Positions 1 to 8,666 of a DNA stretch of 64,000 nucleotides are shown in pieces (positions within the stretch are counted from its first letter, which is position 1; each line of letters opens with the position of its first letter). A program made the position numbers and the translations under genes. Location of the stretch: positions 1 to 64,000 of the forward strand of contig CAWUIP010000001.1 in the NCBI GenBank assembly GCA_963922415.1, read 5' to 3'. The notes below the pieces were generated by a model that saw only the letters and a program-made list of their open reading frames with translations, was not told the DNA's origin and did not search any database. This stretch comes from Aliishimia sp963922415 (lineage in GTDB: Bacteria > Pseudomonadota > Alphaproteobacteria > Rhodobacterales > Rhodobacteraceae).

Positions 1-10
1 TATGAAAATT

Positions 11-85
11 TGGCTCCGGCGGTAGGGATCGAACCTACGACCAATTGATTAACAGTCAACTGCTCTACCGCTGAGCTACGCCGGA
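11..85 (-). tRNA. tRNA-Asn(GTT)
   Basis: A complete cloverleaf on the minus strand: 5' TCCGGCG pairs with 3' CGCCGGA, the D arm is TAGCTCAGCGGTAGAGCA, the anticodon loop is CTGTTAA (anticodon GTT at 51-53) and the T arm carries GGTTCGATCC. The 3' CCA is encoded (11-13). Anticodon GTT reads Asn codons. Confidence 0.96.
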
Positions 86-153
86 ACCGTGCCGCGCGAT
101 ATAGCAACGGCAATCGCCTGCGTCCAGCGCTTTTTGACCTAGAAGGCAGTTGG

Positions 154-1068
154 TTATTCGCTGCGTCGAAAGAGCGTCTCTTGTGTCAGTGCGCCGACAG
201 GCTCAACTTGATTTTTCCCATAAAGATCAATCAGGTGGGCCAAAATGTTGCGGGCGGCGGCACCCAGGAGTGCTGCAGGCGTCTCGGTATAAATTTGCGC
301 GGCCAATGCGGTTGCGGTCGCTGGACCCTCCTGTAGCCTCTCCAAGATGGCGGCTTCGCGGCTCAACCGATGCGCAACGAGCCACGCTAACCGCTCTTTG
401 GGTGTATTCACCGGCGCCCCGTGGCCCGGCAGGAACATGCGCCAGTCGCGTCTTTGCAGCTTGGCGCAAGAGGCCATGAAATCCGTTAGGTCGCCATCTG
501 GTGGCGAAACGAGCGATGATGCCCATCCCATGACATGATCTGCGGTGAAACAGACGTCGCCCAGGCCGAAACATAAGTGATTTCCGATGTGCCCCGGTGT
601 GTATATGACATCGATCTGCCAGGAATCGCCGTCGATGACATCGCCGTCCTCCAACTCGGTGTCGGGGAAGAAGTCTCGATCCACGCCTTCGCCGCCACCA
701 ATTTCTCCGGATTGCGCCAATTCCTGCATGATCAAACTGCGACCGGACTGCGCCTCGCCAAACGCCATCACCTGGGCGCCGGTCGCATCCGCAAGCGGTC
801 GCGCCAACGGAGAGTGGTCAAGATGCGTATGGGTGACCAAGATATGGGTGATCTGTTCACCGGGGCGACGGCTGCCAAGTATCGCATCGAGATGCGCAGA
901 TGAGGATGGACCCGGATCAATGATTGCGATGTCGCGCGACCCGACCAGATACGTATTGGTGCCGCGATAGGTCATAGGAGATGGGTTGGGCGCCACGATG
1001 CGGCGCACTGTGTCGGTTAGCCTCTCAGCCACGCCAATCGGGGGATCAAATGCGTCCCAATCTGTCAT
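154..1068 (-). CDS. MBL-fold metallo-hydrolase
   Basis: 304 aa. The metallo-beta-lactamase motif HTHLDH is at residues 80-85, preceded by the usual TYRGTNTYLVG and IIDPGP strands. Further metal ligands fit TPGHIGNH, FTADHVMGW and the late LPGHG. The C-terminal part (from about residue 210) is the winged-helix-like extension of LACTB2-type hydrolases, which in characterised members act as hydrolases or RNA endonucleases. The substrate cannot be read from sequence. The gene is divergent from the histidine kinase at 1111 with only 42 bp between the two starts, so the promoters must overlap. Confidence 0.88.
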   Translation of the reverse strand: MTDWDAFDPPIGVAERLTDTVRRIVAPNPSPMTYRGTNTYLVGSRDIAIIDPGPSSSAHLDAILGSRRPGEQITHILVTHTHLDHSPLARPLADATGAQVMAFGEAQSGRSLIMQELAQSGEIGGGEGVDRDFFPDTELEDGDVIDGDSWQIDVIYTPGHIGNHLCFGLGDVCFTADHVMGWASSLVSPPDGDLTDFMASCAKLQRRDWRMFLPGHGAPVNTPKERLAWLVAHRLSREAAILERLQEGPATATALAAQIYTETPAALLGAAARNILAHLIDLYGKNQVEPVGALTQETLFRRSE

Positions 1069-1110
1069 GGCTGTCTTTTCCTTTTCGCGTCCTAAGCTTA
1101 CGTTTAGCGT

Positions 1111-2430
1111 ATGACCTTTGCTTGGCTCAAACGCTATCTGCCGCGCGGCCTTTATGGACGCGCCGCTTTGATTTTGATCCTACCTGTTGTCGTTGTTCAG
1201 TTGGTGGTTTCGGTCGTCTTTGCGCAGCGCCACTTTTCGGACGTTACGGAGCAGATGACGGCAACCATGGTTCGCGAACTGCGGTTGGTATTCGAGACGA
1301 TCGAGGAAACCGAGGACGCCGACGCGGTGACAAGTGCGCTCAACAAGCGCCTGCGCGGGCTGGACATCTTCGTCTCTCTCGTCCCCGACAGCGCATTGCC
1401 GGCGCGTGATGCGCGGGTTTGGTATGATTTTACCGGAACGATTTTTGCACCTATGTTGCGCGAAGCTTTCCCGCAGATCCGGCGCATTGATCTTAGCAAC
1501 CAACTGGTCGTCGCGCTCTATGCCAACACCCGCCATGGTTTGGCCAAATTGGACATGAGCAGAAGGCGCCTCTCGACAGCAAAGCCCCACCAGCTTTACG
1601 TGAATATGATCTTTTACGGCGTTTTGACGACGATCATCGCCTATATTTACCTACGCAATCAGTTGCGTCCCATCACCCGGCTGGCTGCGGCGGCCGAAGC
1701 GTTCGGGCGTGGCCGACACGAACCCTACGCGCCGTCTGGCGCGGCCGAAGTCCGTGCTGCCGGGGCCGCGTTTGTTGACATGCGCCAACGCATCGAACGC
1801 CATATCGAACAACGCACGCTTATGCTGTCGGGGGTCAGTCACGATTTACGAACGCCGCTAACCCGGATGAAACTAAGTCTTAGCATGCTTGATCCGGAAG
1901 ACCGGGCGCCGCTCGACAAAGACGTGGACGAAATGCACCGACTGGTCGACGAATTCCTTATTTTCGTGAAGGGCGCGTCGGAAGGCGAGCCGGAGCCAGT
2001 GGACCCTATCGGTATGGCGGAGCAAATTGTGAAAGATGCCGAACGGGCGGGGCAAAATGTTTCAATTGGTGAGACGGACGGGGTTGGTGAGGTCTTTCTG
2101 CGCAAGACAGCAATCCGGCGCGCATTGGACAATCTCATATCAAACGCGGTGCGTTACGGCACGCGAGCCGAAGTTTCTGTTGCGTTGACCGAGACGTCGC
2201 TTTGCCTTCGGGTCGAAGATGATGGGCCAGGGATTGCGCGTGCGGACCGGGAAGCCGCCCAAAAGCCTTTTGTGCGGCTTGACACGGCACGCAATCAGGA
2301 CCGGGGCGCGGGGGTCGGTTTGGGTCTTGCAATTGCAACCGATATCGCGCGTGCGCATGGGGGCGTGTTGCGGCTTGAAGAAAGTGCGCGTCTGGGGGGA
2401 CTGCGCGCAGATATTGTCATCGCACGATAA
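1111..2430 (+). CDS. EnvZ-like membrane sensor histidine kinase
   Basis: 439 aa. Two membrane segments (about residues 15-38 and 167-182) flank a periplasmic sensor of about 125 residues. A HAMP linker follows, then a dimerisation domain with phospho-acceptor His244 in VSHDLRTPLTRMK. The ATPase domain shows the N box (LDNLISNAVRYG), G1 (DDGPGI) and G2 (GVGLGLAIA). This is the OmpR-partner architecture; no response regulator is adjacent, so its partner is elsewhere or is an orphan. The start has no clear Shine-Dalgarno and lies close to the divergent promoter, so the message may be leaderless (inference). Confidence 0.88.
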   Translation: MTFAWLKRYLPRGLYGRAALILILPVVVVQLVVSVVFAQRHFSDVTEQMTATMVRELRLVFETIEETEDADAVTSALNKRLRGLDIFVSLVPDSALPARDARVWYDFTGTIFAPMLREAFPQIRRIDLSNQLVVALYANTRHGLAKLDMSRRRLSTAKPHQLYVNMIFYGVLTTIIAYIYLRNQLRPITRLAAAAEAFGRGRHEPYAPSGAAEVRAAGAAFVDMRQRIERHIEQRTLMLSGVSHDLRTPLTRMKLSLSMLDPEDRAPLDKDVDEMHRLVDEFLIFVKGASEGEPEPVDPIGMAEQIVKDAERAGQNVSIGETDGVGEVFLRKTAIRRALDNLISNAVRYGTRAEVSVALTETSLCLRVEDDGPGIARADREAAQKPFVRLDTARNQDRGAGVGLGLAIATDIARAHGGVLRLEESARLGGLRADIVIAR

Positions 2431-2506
2431 ATGGGTGCCGCCACGGCAGTATTGATTACAGGCGGCGCGCCGCGTCTTATCTGAAGCCAGATAAAAGGAC
2501 GCCGCG

Positions 2507-2956
2507 ATGACAAATCCCTTCGAGATGATACGCAATCACCTGTCACAAGCGGTGCCGTTCGCCAACACCGTTGGCGTCGAACTGGGACCCATCACAGATA
2601 GCTCGGCCGTAGCGATGCTGGACCAACGTGATGGTACGTCAAACCACATCGGAAGTCAGCACGCCGGTGCCATGTTCACACTGGGAGAAGCTGCATCAGG
2701 CGCTGCCTTGGCCGGCGCGTTGGCTCCGGTCATTCTGCAAAGCCGTCCTGTGGCAAAGGATGCCAAGATCTCCTATTTGAAGATAGCCAAGGGCCGTCTG
2801 ACTGCCACGGCGGAGCCGAGCCGGACCAGCGGTGAACTCCTGGCTGAACTCTCAACCGTTGGCGTGGTCGTGTTTGATGTGAACGTGGCGATTACCGACG
2901 AGACAGGCGATCACGTTGCGGAAATGGCCGTAACTTGGCACGTCAAGCAGGCCTGA
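2507..2956 (+). CDS. Hotdog-fold protein (DUF4442 / PaaI-like thioesterase family)
   Basis: 149 aa, small and cytoplasmic, without signal peptide or membrane segment. The pattern HIGSQHAGAMFTLGEAASGAAL followed by beta strands (KISYLKIAKGRLTATAE, VVVFDVNVAITDETGDHVAEMAVTWHV) is typical of hotdog acyl-CoA thioesterase-like proteins. A purine-rich ribosome site (aaaaggacg) precedes the ATG. No particular thioester substrate is indicated. Its neighbours are regulators, which says little about function. Confidence 0.75.
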   Translation: MTNPFEMIRNHLSQAVPFANTVGVELGPITDSSAVAMLDQRDGTSNHIGSQHAGAMFTLGEAASGAALAGALAPVILQSRPVAKDAKISYLKIAKGRLTATAEPSRTSGELLAELSTVGVVVFDVNVAITDETGDHVAEMAVTWHVKQA

Positions 2957-3130
2957 AACACGCCCTTCGCGATTTACCCTCTTTTTCGTCTGAAATTGCC
3001 CAGAGCCCATCCGATCCGCTACGGTTTGGCGCACAGTAAGCAGATGTGACACTGTCAAGACCAAGCGTGCGGTGGCAAGGCCTCAAATGCGACAGCAGGT
3101 CATGCAGTGCGAGTAAATGAGTGGATTTTG

Positions 3131-3856
3131 ATGCGCGTTTTGTTGACCGTGACGACCTGGGACGCCGTACAGTTGGAGCAACAGCTGACGGAGACGGGAT
3201 TTTCGGTGACAGCCGTTGACGATGCCGAAAGCGTCTTGGATGCCTTGAATTTGTTGGGGCGACCCATCGCGGTTGTCGAAACAAATGTGCCGGGCATCGA
3301 TTGGCATGCTCTGGTCAAGACGCTGCGCCAAAAGCACCGCGCGATGTCGATCTTTGTCTTCAACTCGTTTCAGTGCGCCGAAGATCAAGTACGTGCGCTG
3401 GAGATGGGTGCGGATGACGTGCTGAATGCCAATATGAGCGCAGATGAACTTGCGGCCCGGTTGCGCGCGGTTTTAGTACGTCGCGCCGGCTATGCATCGC
3501 CGAACGTGTCTGTTGGACCACTGCAAATGCGTCTTGCCGAGAAGCGTGTGTTTTGGGGCACAAATCAATTGGCGCTCTCGCCCGCAGAGTACCGGATCTT
3601 GGAGACCATGTGCCTGGCGTCGCCCAAAACCATGCGCCGCGACGCGCTGATGGCGGAATTGTATGGTATCGAAGAAGGGTGCGAGCCCCGTACGATAAAC
3701 ACTTTTCTGTCGAACTTGCGCGGTCGGTTGACCGCGGCAGGTGCCCCTAATGACATTATCGAAACGAAGCGCGGAGAGGGGTACCGTTTGGTCAACGTTG
3801 ACGACCCCGTAGACGTGCACGGGGTTGGCGCGGTGTCAGCGTCGCACGCAGCTTGA
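3131..3856 (+). CDS. Atypical CtrA-like regulator with degenerate receiver domain
   Basis: 241 aa from the ATG at 3131; an in-frame GTG at 3107 would add eight residues, but the ATG matches the usual receiver start MRVLL. Residues 1-115 have the receiver fold, but the acidic pair after strand 1 is Thr8-Thr9, the phospho-acceptor Asp position is Glu50 (VVETNVPG) and the conserved Lys is Ala100 (DDVLNANM). The C-terminal half is an OmpR/CtrA winged helix (LSPAEYRILETMCL, RTINTFLSNLRGRL, IETKRGEGYRLV). It should bind DNA without classical phosphorylation. It stands alone with no kinase beside it. It is not CtrA itself, whose receiver is intact. Confidence 0.82.
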   Translation: MRVLLTVTTWDAVQLEQQLTETGFSVTAVDDAESVLDALNLLGRPIAVVETNVPGIDWHALVKTLRQKHRAMSIFVFNSFQCAEDQVRALEMGADDVLNANMSADELAARLRAVLVRRAGYASPNVSVGPLQMRLAEKRVFWGTNQLALSPAEYRILETMCLASPKTMRRDALMAELYGIEEGCEPRTINTFLSNLRGRLTAAGAPNDIIETKRGEGYRLVNVDDPVDVHGVGAVSASHAA

Positions 3857-3884
3857 TGGGTGCGGTTCACAGCGTGCGGGTGAA

Positions 3885-3961
3885 TGGTAGGCCCGGCAGG
3901 ACTTGAACCCGCAACCAAAGCGTTATGAGCGCTCTGCTCTAACCAATTGAGCTACAGGCCC
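3885..3961 (-). tRNA. tRNA-Ile2(CAT), lysidine-modified type
   Basis: A minus-strand cloverleaf beginning GGGCCTGTAGCTCAATTGG, with anticodon loop CTCATAA (CAT at 3925-3927), T arm GGTTCAAGTCC and encoded CCA at 3885-3887. The anticodon stem and acceptor resemble known tRNA-Ile2 (ileX-type) sequences more than elongator or initiator tRNA-Met. The Ile assignment assumes that TilS modifies C34 to lysidine to read AUA. Confidence 0.88.
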
Positions 3962-4072
3962 GCCACACCGTGTGGATTAGGTGTGAAGCTGAGGCGCGTC
4001 AAGCCTTGCCCTGTTGCGATAGCCGCGGCGATGGTCTAGGTCGCGCTGCAACATCAGCGGGGCAGGGCGGGC

Positions 4073-5128
4073 ATGACGGCAAACAGCGACGGCAAGAACG
4101 GATTGACCTACGCGGATGCGGGCGTCGACATCGATGCGGGAAATGCGCTAGTGGATGCGATCAAACCGGCTGCTGCGTCCACCGACCGCCCAGGCGTTAT
4201 GGCTGGGCTGGGCGGCTTTGGTGGGCTTTTCGACCTGAAGGCTGCAGGCTTTCAAGATCCAATTTTGGTGGCGGCAACCGACGGGGTCGGCACAAAACTT
4301 CGGATTGGGATCGAAACCGGCCAGGTAGACGGTCTGGGCCAGGACTTGGTCGCGATGTGTGTCAATGACCTTGTCTGCCAGGGCGCGGAGCCTTTGTTTT
4401 TCCTAGATTATTTTGCCACTGGGAAACTGGATGTTCCAGTGGCTTCGCGGATTGTGGAGGGGATTGCGCGCGCCTGCACAGACGCCGGATGCGCGCTTTT
4501 GGGCGGCGAAACCGCCGAAATGCCCGGCCTATACGCCGCGGGCGACTTCGATCTTGCTGGGTTTGCAGTCGGCGCAATGGAGCGGGGGCAGGGTTTGCCA
4601 CACGAAATTGCGCCCGGACATGTCTTGCTGGGCCTTCCATCAACGGGCGTGCATTCAAACGGCTACTCCCTTGTCCGCAAAATCGTTGAGACCGCGGGGC
4701 TTGATTGGTCTGCGCCGTGCCCTTGGTCAGCCGGCACGCTGGGTGACGCTTTCATCACACCCACGGCGCTTTATGTTAAAGCGGCAGTGGCTGGTATGCG
4801 CGCGGGCGTCTTGTCTGGGCTTGCCCATATCACGGGGGGCGGGATCAGTGAAAACCTTCCGCGCGTTCTGCCAGATGGGTGCGGCGCGACGATTGACTTG
4901 GATGCATGGCAACTCCCGCCCGTCTTTGCGTGGCTGGCTGATCAAGGTGGCATTGCCGATCACGAGATGCTCAAGACGTTCAACTGCGGAATTGGAATGG
5001 TTGTCGTTGTGGCGCCAGATAAAGCAGACATAGCCCAAGACGCATTGGACGGCGCGGGCCCAGACGTTTTGCGCATCGGAACCGTCAGCGACACGCCTGG
5101 TATTGCTTACCATGGGTCGCTTGTGTGA
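4073..5128 (+). CDS. purM: Phosphoribosylformylglycinamidine cyclo-ligase (AIR synthetase)
   Basis: 351 aa, the usual family length. It closes the imidazole ring of AIR in de novo purine synthesis. Family motifs are clear: GVDIDAGNALVD near the N-terminus, LVAATDGVGTKLRIG, the substrate loop LPSTGVHSNGYSLVRK and ITGGGISENLPRVLP. Its stop overlaps the GTG start of purN by 4 nt (GTGA), so the two are translationally coupled. The separate purCSQ set lies about 9 kb downstream. Confidence 0.97.
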   Translation: MTANSDGKNGLTYADAGVDIDAGNALVDAIKPAAASTDRPGVMAGLGGFGGLFDLKAAGFQDPILVAATDGVGTKLRIGIETGQVDGLGQDLVAMCVNDLVCQGAEPLFFLDYFATGKLDVPVASRIVEGIARACTDAGCALLGGETAEMPGLYAAGDFDLAGFAVGAMERGQGLPHEIAPGHVLLGLPSTGVHSNGYSLVRKIVETAGLDWSAPCPWSAGTLGDAFITPTALYVKAAVAGMRAGVLSGLAHITGGGISENLPRVLPDGCGATIDLDAWQLPPVFAWLADQGGIADHEMLKTFNCGIGMVVVVAPDKADIAQDALDGAGPDVLRIGTVSDTPGIAYHGSLV

Positions 5129-5718
5129 CCCTGAAGGTCGCGATTTTCATTTCTGGCGGTGGCTCCAACATGCGTGCGCTGGTCGCCAGCATGACCGGCG
5201 CGCACCCGGCGCGACCGGCAGTCGTCGTCGCTAACACGGCTGCTGCGCCTGGGATTGCTTGGGCTGCGGCGCAGGGGGTGCCAACCGAAGTGGTGGATCA
5301 CATGCCCTTTGGTCAAGATCGGGTGGCCTTTGAGGCGGCGATTTCACATCGCTTGGCCAATTACACAGTGGATGTGATCTGTCTCGCAGGCTTCATGCGC
5401 GTGCTGACGGGCGGGTTTGTTGCGCAGTGGTCTGGGCGCATGATCAATATCCATCCGTCGCTTTTGCCGAAGTATCGCGGGCTGAACACGCATGCCCGCG
5501 CGCTGGAAAGCGGTGAGATCGAACATGGTTGCACAGTCCACGAAGTGACCGCGGAACTCGACGAGGGTCCCATCCTGGGCCAAGCGCGATTGCGGATTGA
5601 TCCAAACGACACCGCCGAAACGTTAGCGGCGCGTGTGCTGAAGCTCGAACATCAACTTTATCCGGCCGTCTTGCGAAGGTTTGCCGCAGGAGATCGAACC
5701 AGTTTGTTGATCGGCTGA
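5125..5718 (+). CDS. purN: Phosphoribosylglycinamide formyltransferase
   Basis: 197 aa. It transfers a formyl group from 10-formyl-THF to GAR in purine synthesis. The N-terminal nucleotide-binding loop ISGGGSNMRAL, the central FMRVLTGGFV and the catalytic block MINIHPSLLPKYRGLNTHARALESGE with its Asn/His residues are all present, as is GCTVHEVTAELDEGPILGQ. The start is GTG, overlapping purM by 4 nt. There is no terminator between the two genes, so purMN is an operon. Confidence 0.96.
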   Translation: MTLKVAIFISGGGSNMRALVASMTGAHPARPAVVVANTAAAPGIAWAAAQGVPTEVVDHMPFGQDRVAFEAAISHRLANYTVDVICLAGFMRVLTGGFVAQWSGRMINIHPSLLPKYRGLNTHARALESGEIEHGCTVHEVTAELDEGPILGQARLRIDPNDTAETLAARVLKLEHQLYPAVLRRFAAGDRTSLLIG

Positions 5719-5777
5719 GACCTTTTCATCACCGCGCCAATCGGCTAGGCATTTTGGTCAAAGAAGAAAGCAGGCTG

Positions 5778-6935
5778 ATGCGCACCCTGACCACGACCCA
5801 AGAGCTTCACGCCTTTTGCCAAGAGGCGGCGCAGGCGCCCTATGTGACAATCGACACCGAATTTCTACGGGAACGCACCTATTTCGCAAAACTATGTCTG
5901 GTACAGCTCGCCTTTCCTGGCGACGGCGAAACGGACGCGGTTCTTGTGGATCCACTGTCTGACGATCTCTCGCTTGAGCCGCTCTATGAAATCTTTCGAA
6001 ATCAAGACGTTGTCAAAGTTTTTCACGCAGCGCGTCAGGACCTTGAGATCTTCTTTTTTGAAGGTGGTCTTTTCCCAGAGCCTCTTTTTGATACGCAAGT
6101 TGCAGCTATGGTGTGCGGGTTCGGTGACCAAGTCGGCTATGAGACGCTTGTGCGACGCATTGCCAAAGCATCCTTGGATAAGACGTCTCGGTTCACCGAC
6201 TGGTCGCGGCGCCCTTTAACGGATGCACAAAAGACCTATGCCTTGGCGGATGTCACGCACCTGCGGCAAATCTATGAACACCTTTCAGAACAGCTTGAAA
6301 AAACCGGCCGCGCCAAATGGCTCAAGGAAGAATTGCGCACGCTTACGAGCGCGCAAACATACGTGATTGAACCGCACGAGGCCTGGCAACGCGTGAAAAC
6401 GCGCACCAGTTCGGGCCGCTTTCTATCCATGGTCCGAGAGTTGGCCGCGTTCCGTGAAGAGTATGCGAAGTCGCGCAACATTCCCCGCAACCGTGTCTAC
6501 AAAGATGATGCGCTGGTGGAGCTTGCGTCGCTGAAGCCAAAAAATACGACGGAACTCGGTCGCGCGCGTCTGCTTCTGCGTGATGCGCGCAAAGGCGACA
6601 TTGCTGATGGCATTCTCGCCGCCATTGAAAAAGGAACAGCCTGTCCGGCGGATGATTTACCCAAGGTCGACAAAAGCCGCGACAAGCTACAGGTCAACCC
6701 GGCGCTGGCGGATCTGTTGCGGGTTCTGCTGAAGGCGAAAACTGAAAGTACCGGCGTCGCACCGCGATTGATTGCCTCGGCTGCGGATCTTGATGCCATT
6801 GCAGCGGGAGAGCGGGATGTGCCGGCGCTGACGGGGTGGCGGTCCGAAGTTTTTGGAGACGAGGCTTTGCGCCTGTGTCGCGGCGAGATCGCACTCTCAG
6901 CCAGCAATGAGGCCGTTCAAATCGTCGAGATTTAG
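5778..6935 (+). CDS. rnd: Ribonuclease D
   Basis: 385 aa from the ATG at 5778; a TTG at 5754 would add eight residues with no family support. It is a DEDD-type 3'-5' exoribonuclease that trims tRNA and other stable RNAs. Exo I is IDTEF, Exo II is HAARQDLEIFF and Exo III is YALADVTHLRQIYE. An HRDC domain begins near residue 200 (FLSMVRELAAFREEYAKSRNIPRNRVYKDDAL). It ends 7 nt from the convergent lipoprotein gene. Confidence 0.95.
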   Translation: MRTLTTTQELHAFCQEAAQAPYVTIDTEFLRERTYFAKLCLVQLAFPGDGETDAVLVDPLSDDLSLEPLYEIFRNQDVVKVFHAARQDLEIFFFEGGLFPEPLFDTQVAAMVCGFGDQVGYETLVRRIAKASLDKTSRFTDWSRRPLTDAQKTYALADVTHLRQIYEHLSEQLEKTGRAKWLKEELRTLTSAQTYVIEPHEAWQRVKTRTSSGRFLSMVRELAAFREEYAKSRNIPRNRVYKDDALVELASLKPKNTTELGRARLLLRDARKGDIADGILAAIEKGTACPADDLPKVDKSRDKLQVNPALADLLRVLLKAKTESTGVAPRLIASAADLDAIAAGERDVPALTGWRSEVFGDEALRLCRGEIALSASNEAVQIVEI

Positions 6936-6942
6936 CGGCAGG

Positions 6943-7464
6943 CTAGCGCCGGACCTCGCGGGCGTTCTGCGCCGCTTCCACGCGAATACGGCGAACACCA
7001 GCCAATTGTTGGTCCGTCAAGTGACGTGCAGCCACAACTTCCCGGGTTTGCGCCGGGCCCACGGCTTGGGTCGCTTGGGGAAGTTGGCGTTCCAGCGTGT
7101 AAACCAAGACACCGTCTGATGCTTTTTCATCATCATTAGCGGGGACGATTTCCACGTTGAATGCGCCTTGCCGTGTGTCACGGCCTTCGGCGCGGATGAT
7201 GGCACCGCCGGGCACGCGTTCTACGCGCAGCGCCGTGATCTCAGCGATCGGTGTGGTCAGGTCAATAACCGCTGAGCTGCGCGAACCGCCGAACAGTGCG
7301 CTCCGCTCCGGGATCAATGGATTTTCGTCTGCAGCAGATTGCTGCACCGGGACTTCGCTCGACCGACCAAACCAATTGAACGGGTTCAAGCGGCTGTCGC
7401 GCACGAAACCGCAACTGGCCAACACAAGGCTTGCCGCTAGAAGAATTATCAGTGTTCGAACCAT
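6943..7464 (-). CDS. Putative lipoprotein of unknown function
   Basis: 173 aa from the ATG at 7464. The N-terminus MVRTLIILLAASLVLASC is a type II signal peptide with lipobox LASC, so the mature protein should start at Cys18 and be membrane-anchored. A low-complexity stretch follows (RLNPFNWFGRSSEVPVQQ), then one small beta-rich domain. No catalytic motif is visible. Homologues of this type are common in Rhodobacterales next to sufE and rnd, but I cannot assign a role. Confidence 0.8.
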   Translation of the reverse strand: MVRTLIILLAASLVLASCGFVRDSRLNPFNWFGRSSEVPVQQSAADENPLIPERSALFGGSRSSAVIDLTTPIAEITALRVERVPGGAIIRAEGRDTRQGAFNVEIVPANDDEKASDGVLVYTLERQLPQATQAVGPAQTREVVAARHLTDQQLAGVRRIRVEAAQNAREVRR

Positions 7465-7619
7465 ACTGCGCGCCCCCCAAGGCCAAGTCATGCCATTTGG
7501 TCGTGTTTTGTTTGAGGTATCGTAAGTTTCGGGTGGTTGCAAAGGGTCATTGCAGGGCACTGGACGCGGGGGCCGGACGGGATTAGGTCATGCGGCAGTG
7601 CAGAATAAGGGTTGGCACC

Positions 7620-8030
7620 ATGGCGACAGAAGCCTTCGAAGAGATTGTTGAAGATTTCGAGTTTCTTACCGACTGGGAGGATCGCTATCGCTTCGTGATT
7701 GACGAAGGCAAAAAGCTCGATCCCTTGCCGGACGCGTTGAAGGTCGCCGCGACCAAAGTCGACGGATGCGCCAGCCAAGTGTGGCTGCATCCCGTGATTG
7801 ACAGCAATCAGTTTTCCTTCGACGGGGAAAGCGATGCGATGATTGTGCAAGGTTTGATCGCGGTTTTGCGAAAGCTTTACAATGGCTTACCTGTCGCGGA
7901 TGTTGCCAAAGTGGACGCGCGGGCAGAGATGGCGCGGTTGGGGCTCAACGACCATCTAAGTGCGCAACGGTCCAACGGGCTTCGCGCGATGATTGAGCGG
8001 ATCCAGAAGGTCGCCGCCGAGGCTGCGTGA
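7620..8030 (+). CDS. sufE: SufE family cysteine desulfurase activator
   Basis: 136 aa from the ATG at 7620. SufE takes the persulfide from SufS-type desulfurases and passes it to the Fe-S scaffold. The sulfur-accepting cysteine is Cys50 in KVDGCASQVWL. The start IVEDFEFLTDWEDRYRFVIDEGKKLDPLP and the C-terminal LRAMIERIQKVAAEA are typical. The suf operon is not adjacent. The stop abuts, with no spacer, the end of the convergent DUF1638 gene. Confidence 0.93.
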   Translation: MATEAFEEIVEDFEFLTDWEDRYRFVIDEGKKLDPLPDALKVAATKVDGCASQVWLHPVIDSNQFSFDGESDAMIVQGLIAVLRKLYNGLPVADVAKVDARAEMARLGLNDHLSAQRSNGLRAMIERIQKVAAEAA

Positions 8031-8660
8031 TCAAAGTTTCTCAAGCGTTGTCGCGAGGTCGCCATAGCCGGTGAAGCGCCGCTCAAACGCAAGACCCAAA
8101 CGCTCTGCACAGACACGTGCCTTTTCCGTGAGCGCGGGATCGTCTGTCTGCGCCTGATAGACCAGCGTTGTGTAGTTGCCAAAAAGCATATCGCGCAGCT
8201 CTGGCGCGCGGTCGAGCCCCATGGGTTTCCAGACAAAAGCGTCAAACTGCCGGACCAGGAAGTCCGTCAGATAAAAGGTACCTAAATCATCCCCGGTCTC
8301 GGCGAAGCGGGCATTGCCCTCAAAAAAGCTATAGCAGTGTGGGCCAGCGACCATCTCAACGCCCATTTCAGCACAGGCCGCCTGAAGCTGGCCGCCCGTA
8401 CCGCAATCGGCATAAACCACAAAGAGCGTCTGGTAGGTTTCGCGGTGTTGGGCGACAGCTTCGCGCACGGCTTCGGTGATTTTGTCGGGGTAGAGATGTA
8501 GATTTGCGGGCAGGCAGGTCAGGTCCATATGGTCCCAACCGTTTAGGCGCTTCAGATCCAAAATCTCTCGTGCCAGCGCGCCGCAGGCAATCAAGAGTAT
8601 GCGTCCTTGGCCCGAAGCCGCCAATCCGGCTTCGGTTAGGTCCTGATCCGATGGCAACAT
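8031..8660 (-). CDS. DUF1638 protein, likely corrinoid-system accessory
   Basis: 209 aa, soluble. The DUF1638 signature is seen in ILLIACGALAREILDL, LPANLHLYPDKI, VVYADCGTGG and GPHCYSFFEG, with conserved Cys in ADCGTGG and GPHCY. It begins 6 nt after the corrinoid-protein stop, so the two form an operon. In Roseobacter relatives DUF1638 proteins travel with B12-dependent methyltransferase parts, and a role in keeping the corrinoid protein active has been proposed; that is context, not something the sequence proves. Confidence 0.82.
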   Translation of the reverse strand: MLPSDQDLTEAGLAASGQGRILLIACGALAREILDLKRLNGWDHMDLTCLPANLHLYPDKITEAVREAVAQHRETYQTLFVVYADCGTGGQLQAACAEMGVEMVAGPHCYSFFEGNARFAETGDDLGTFYLTDFLVRQFDAFVWKPMGLDRAPELRDMLFGNYTTLVYQAQTDDPALTEKARVCAERLGLAFERRFTGYGDLATTLEKL

Positions 8661-8666
8661 CGTCAG

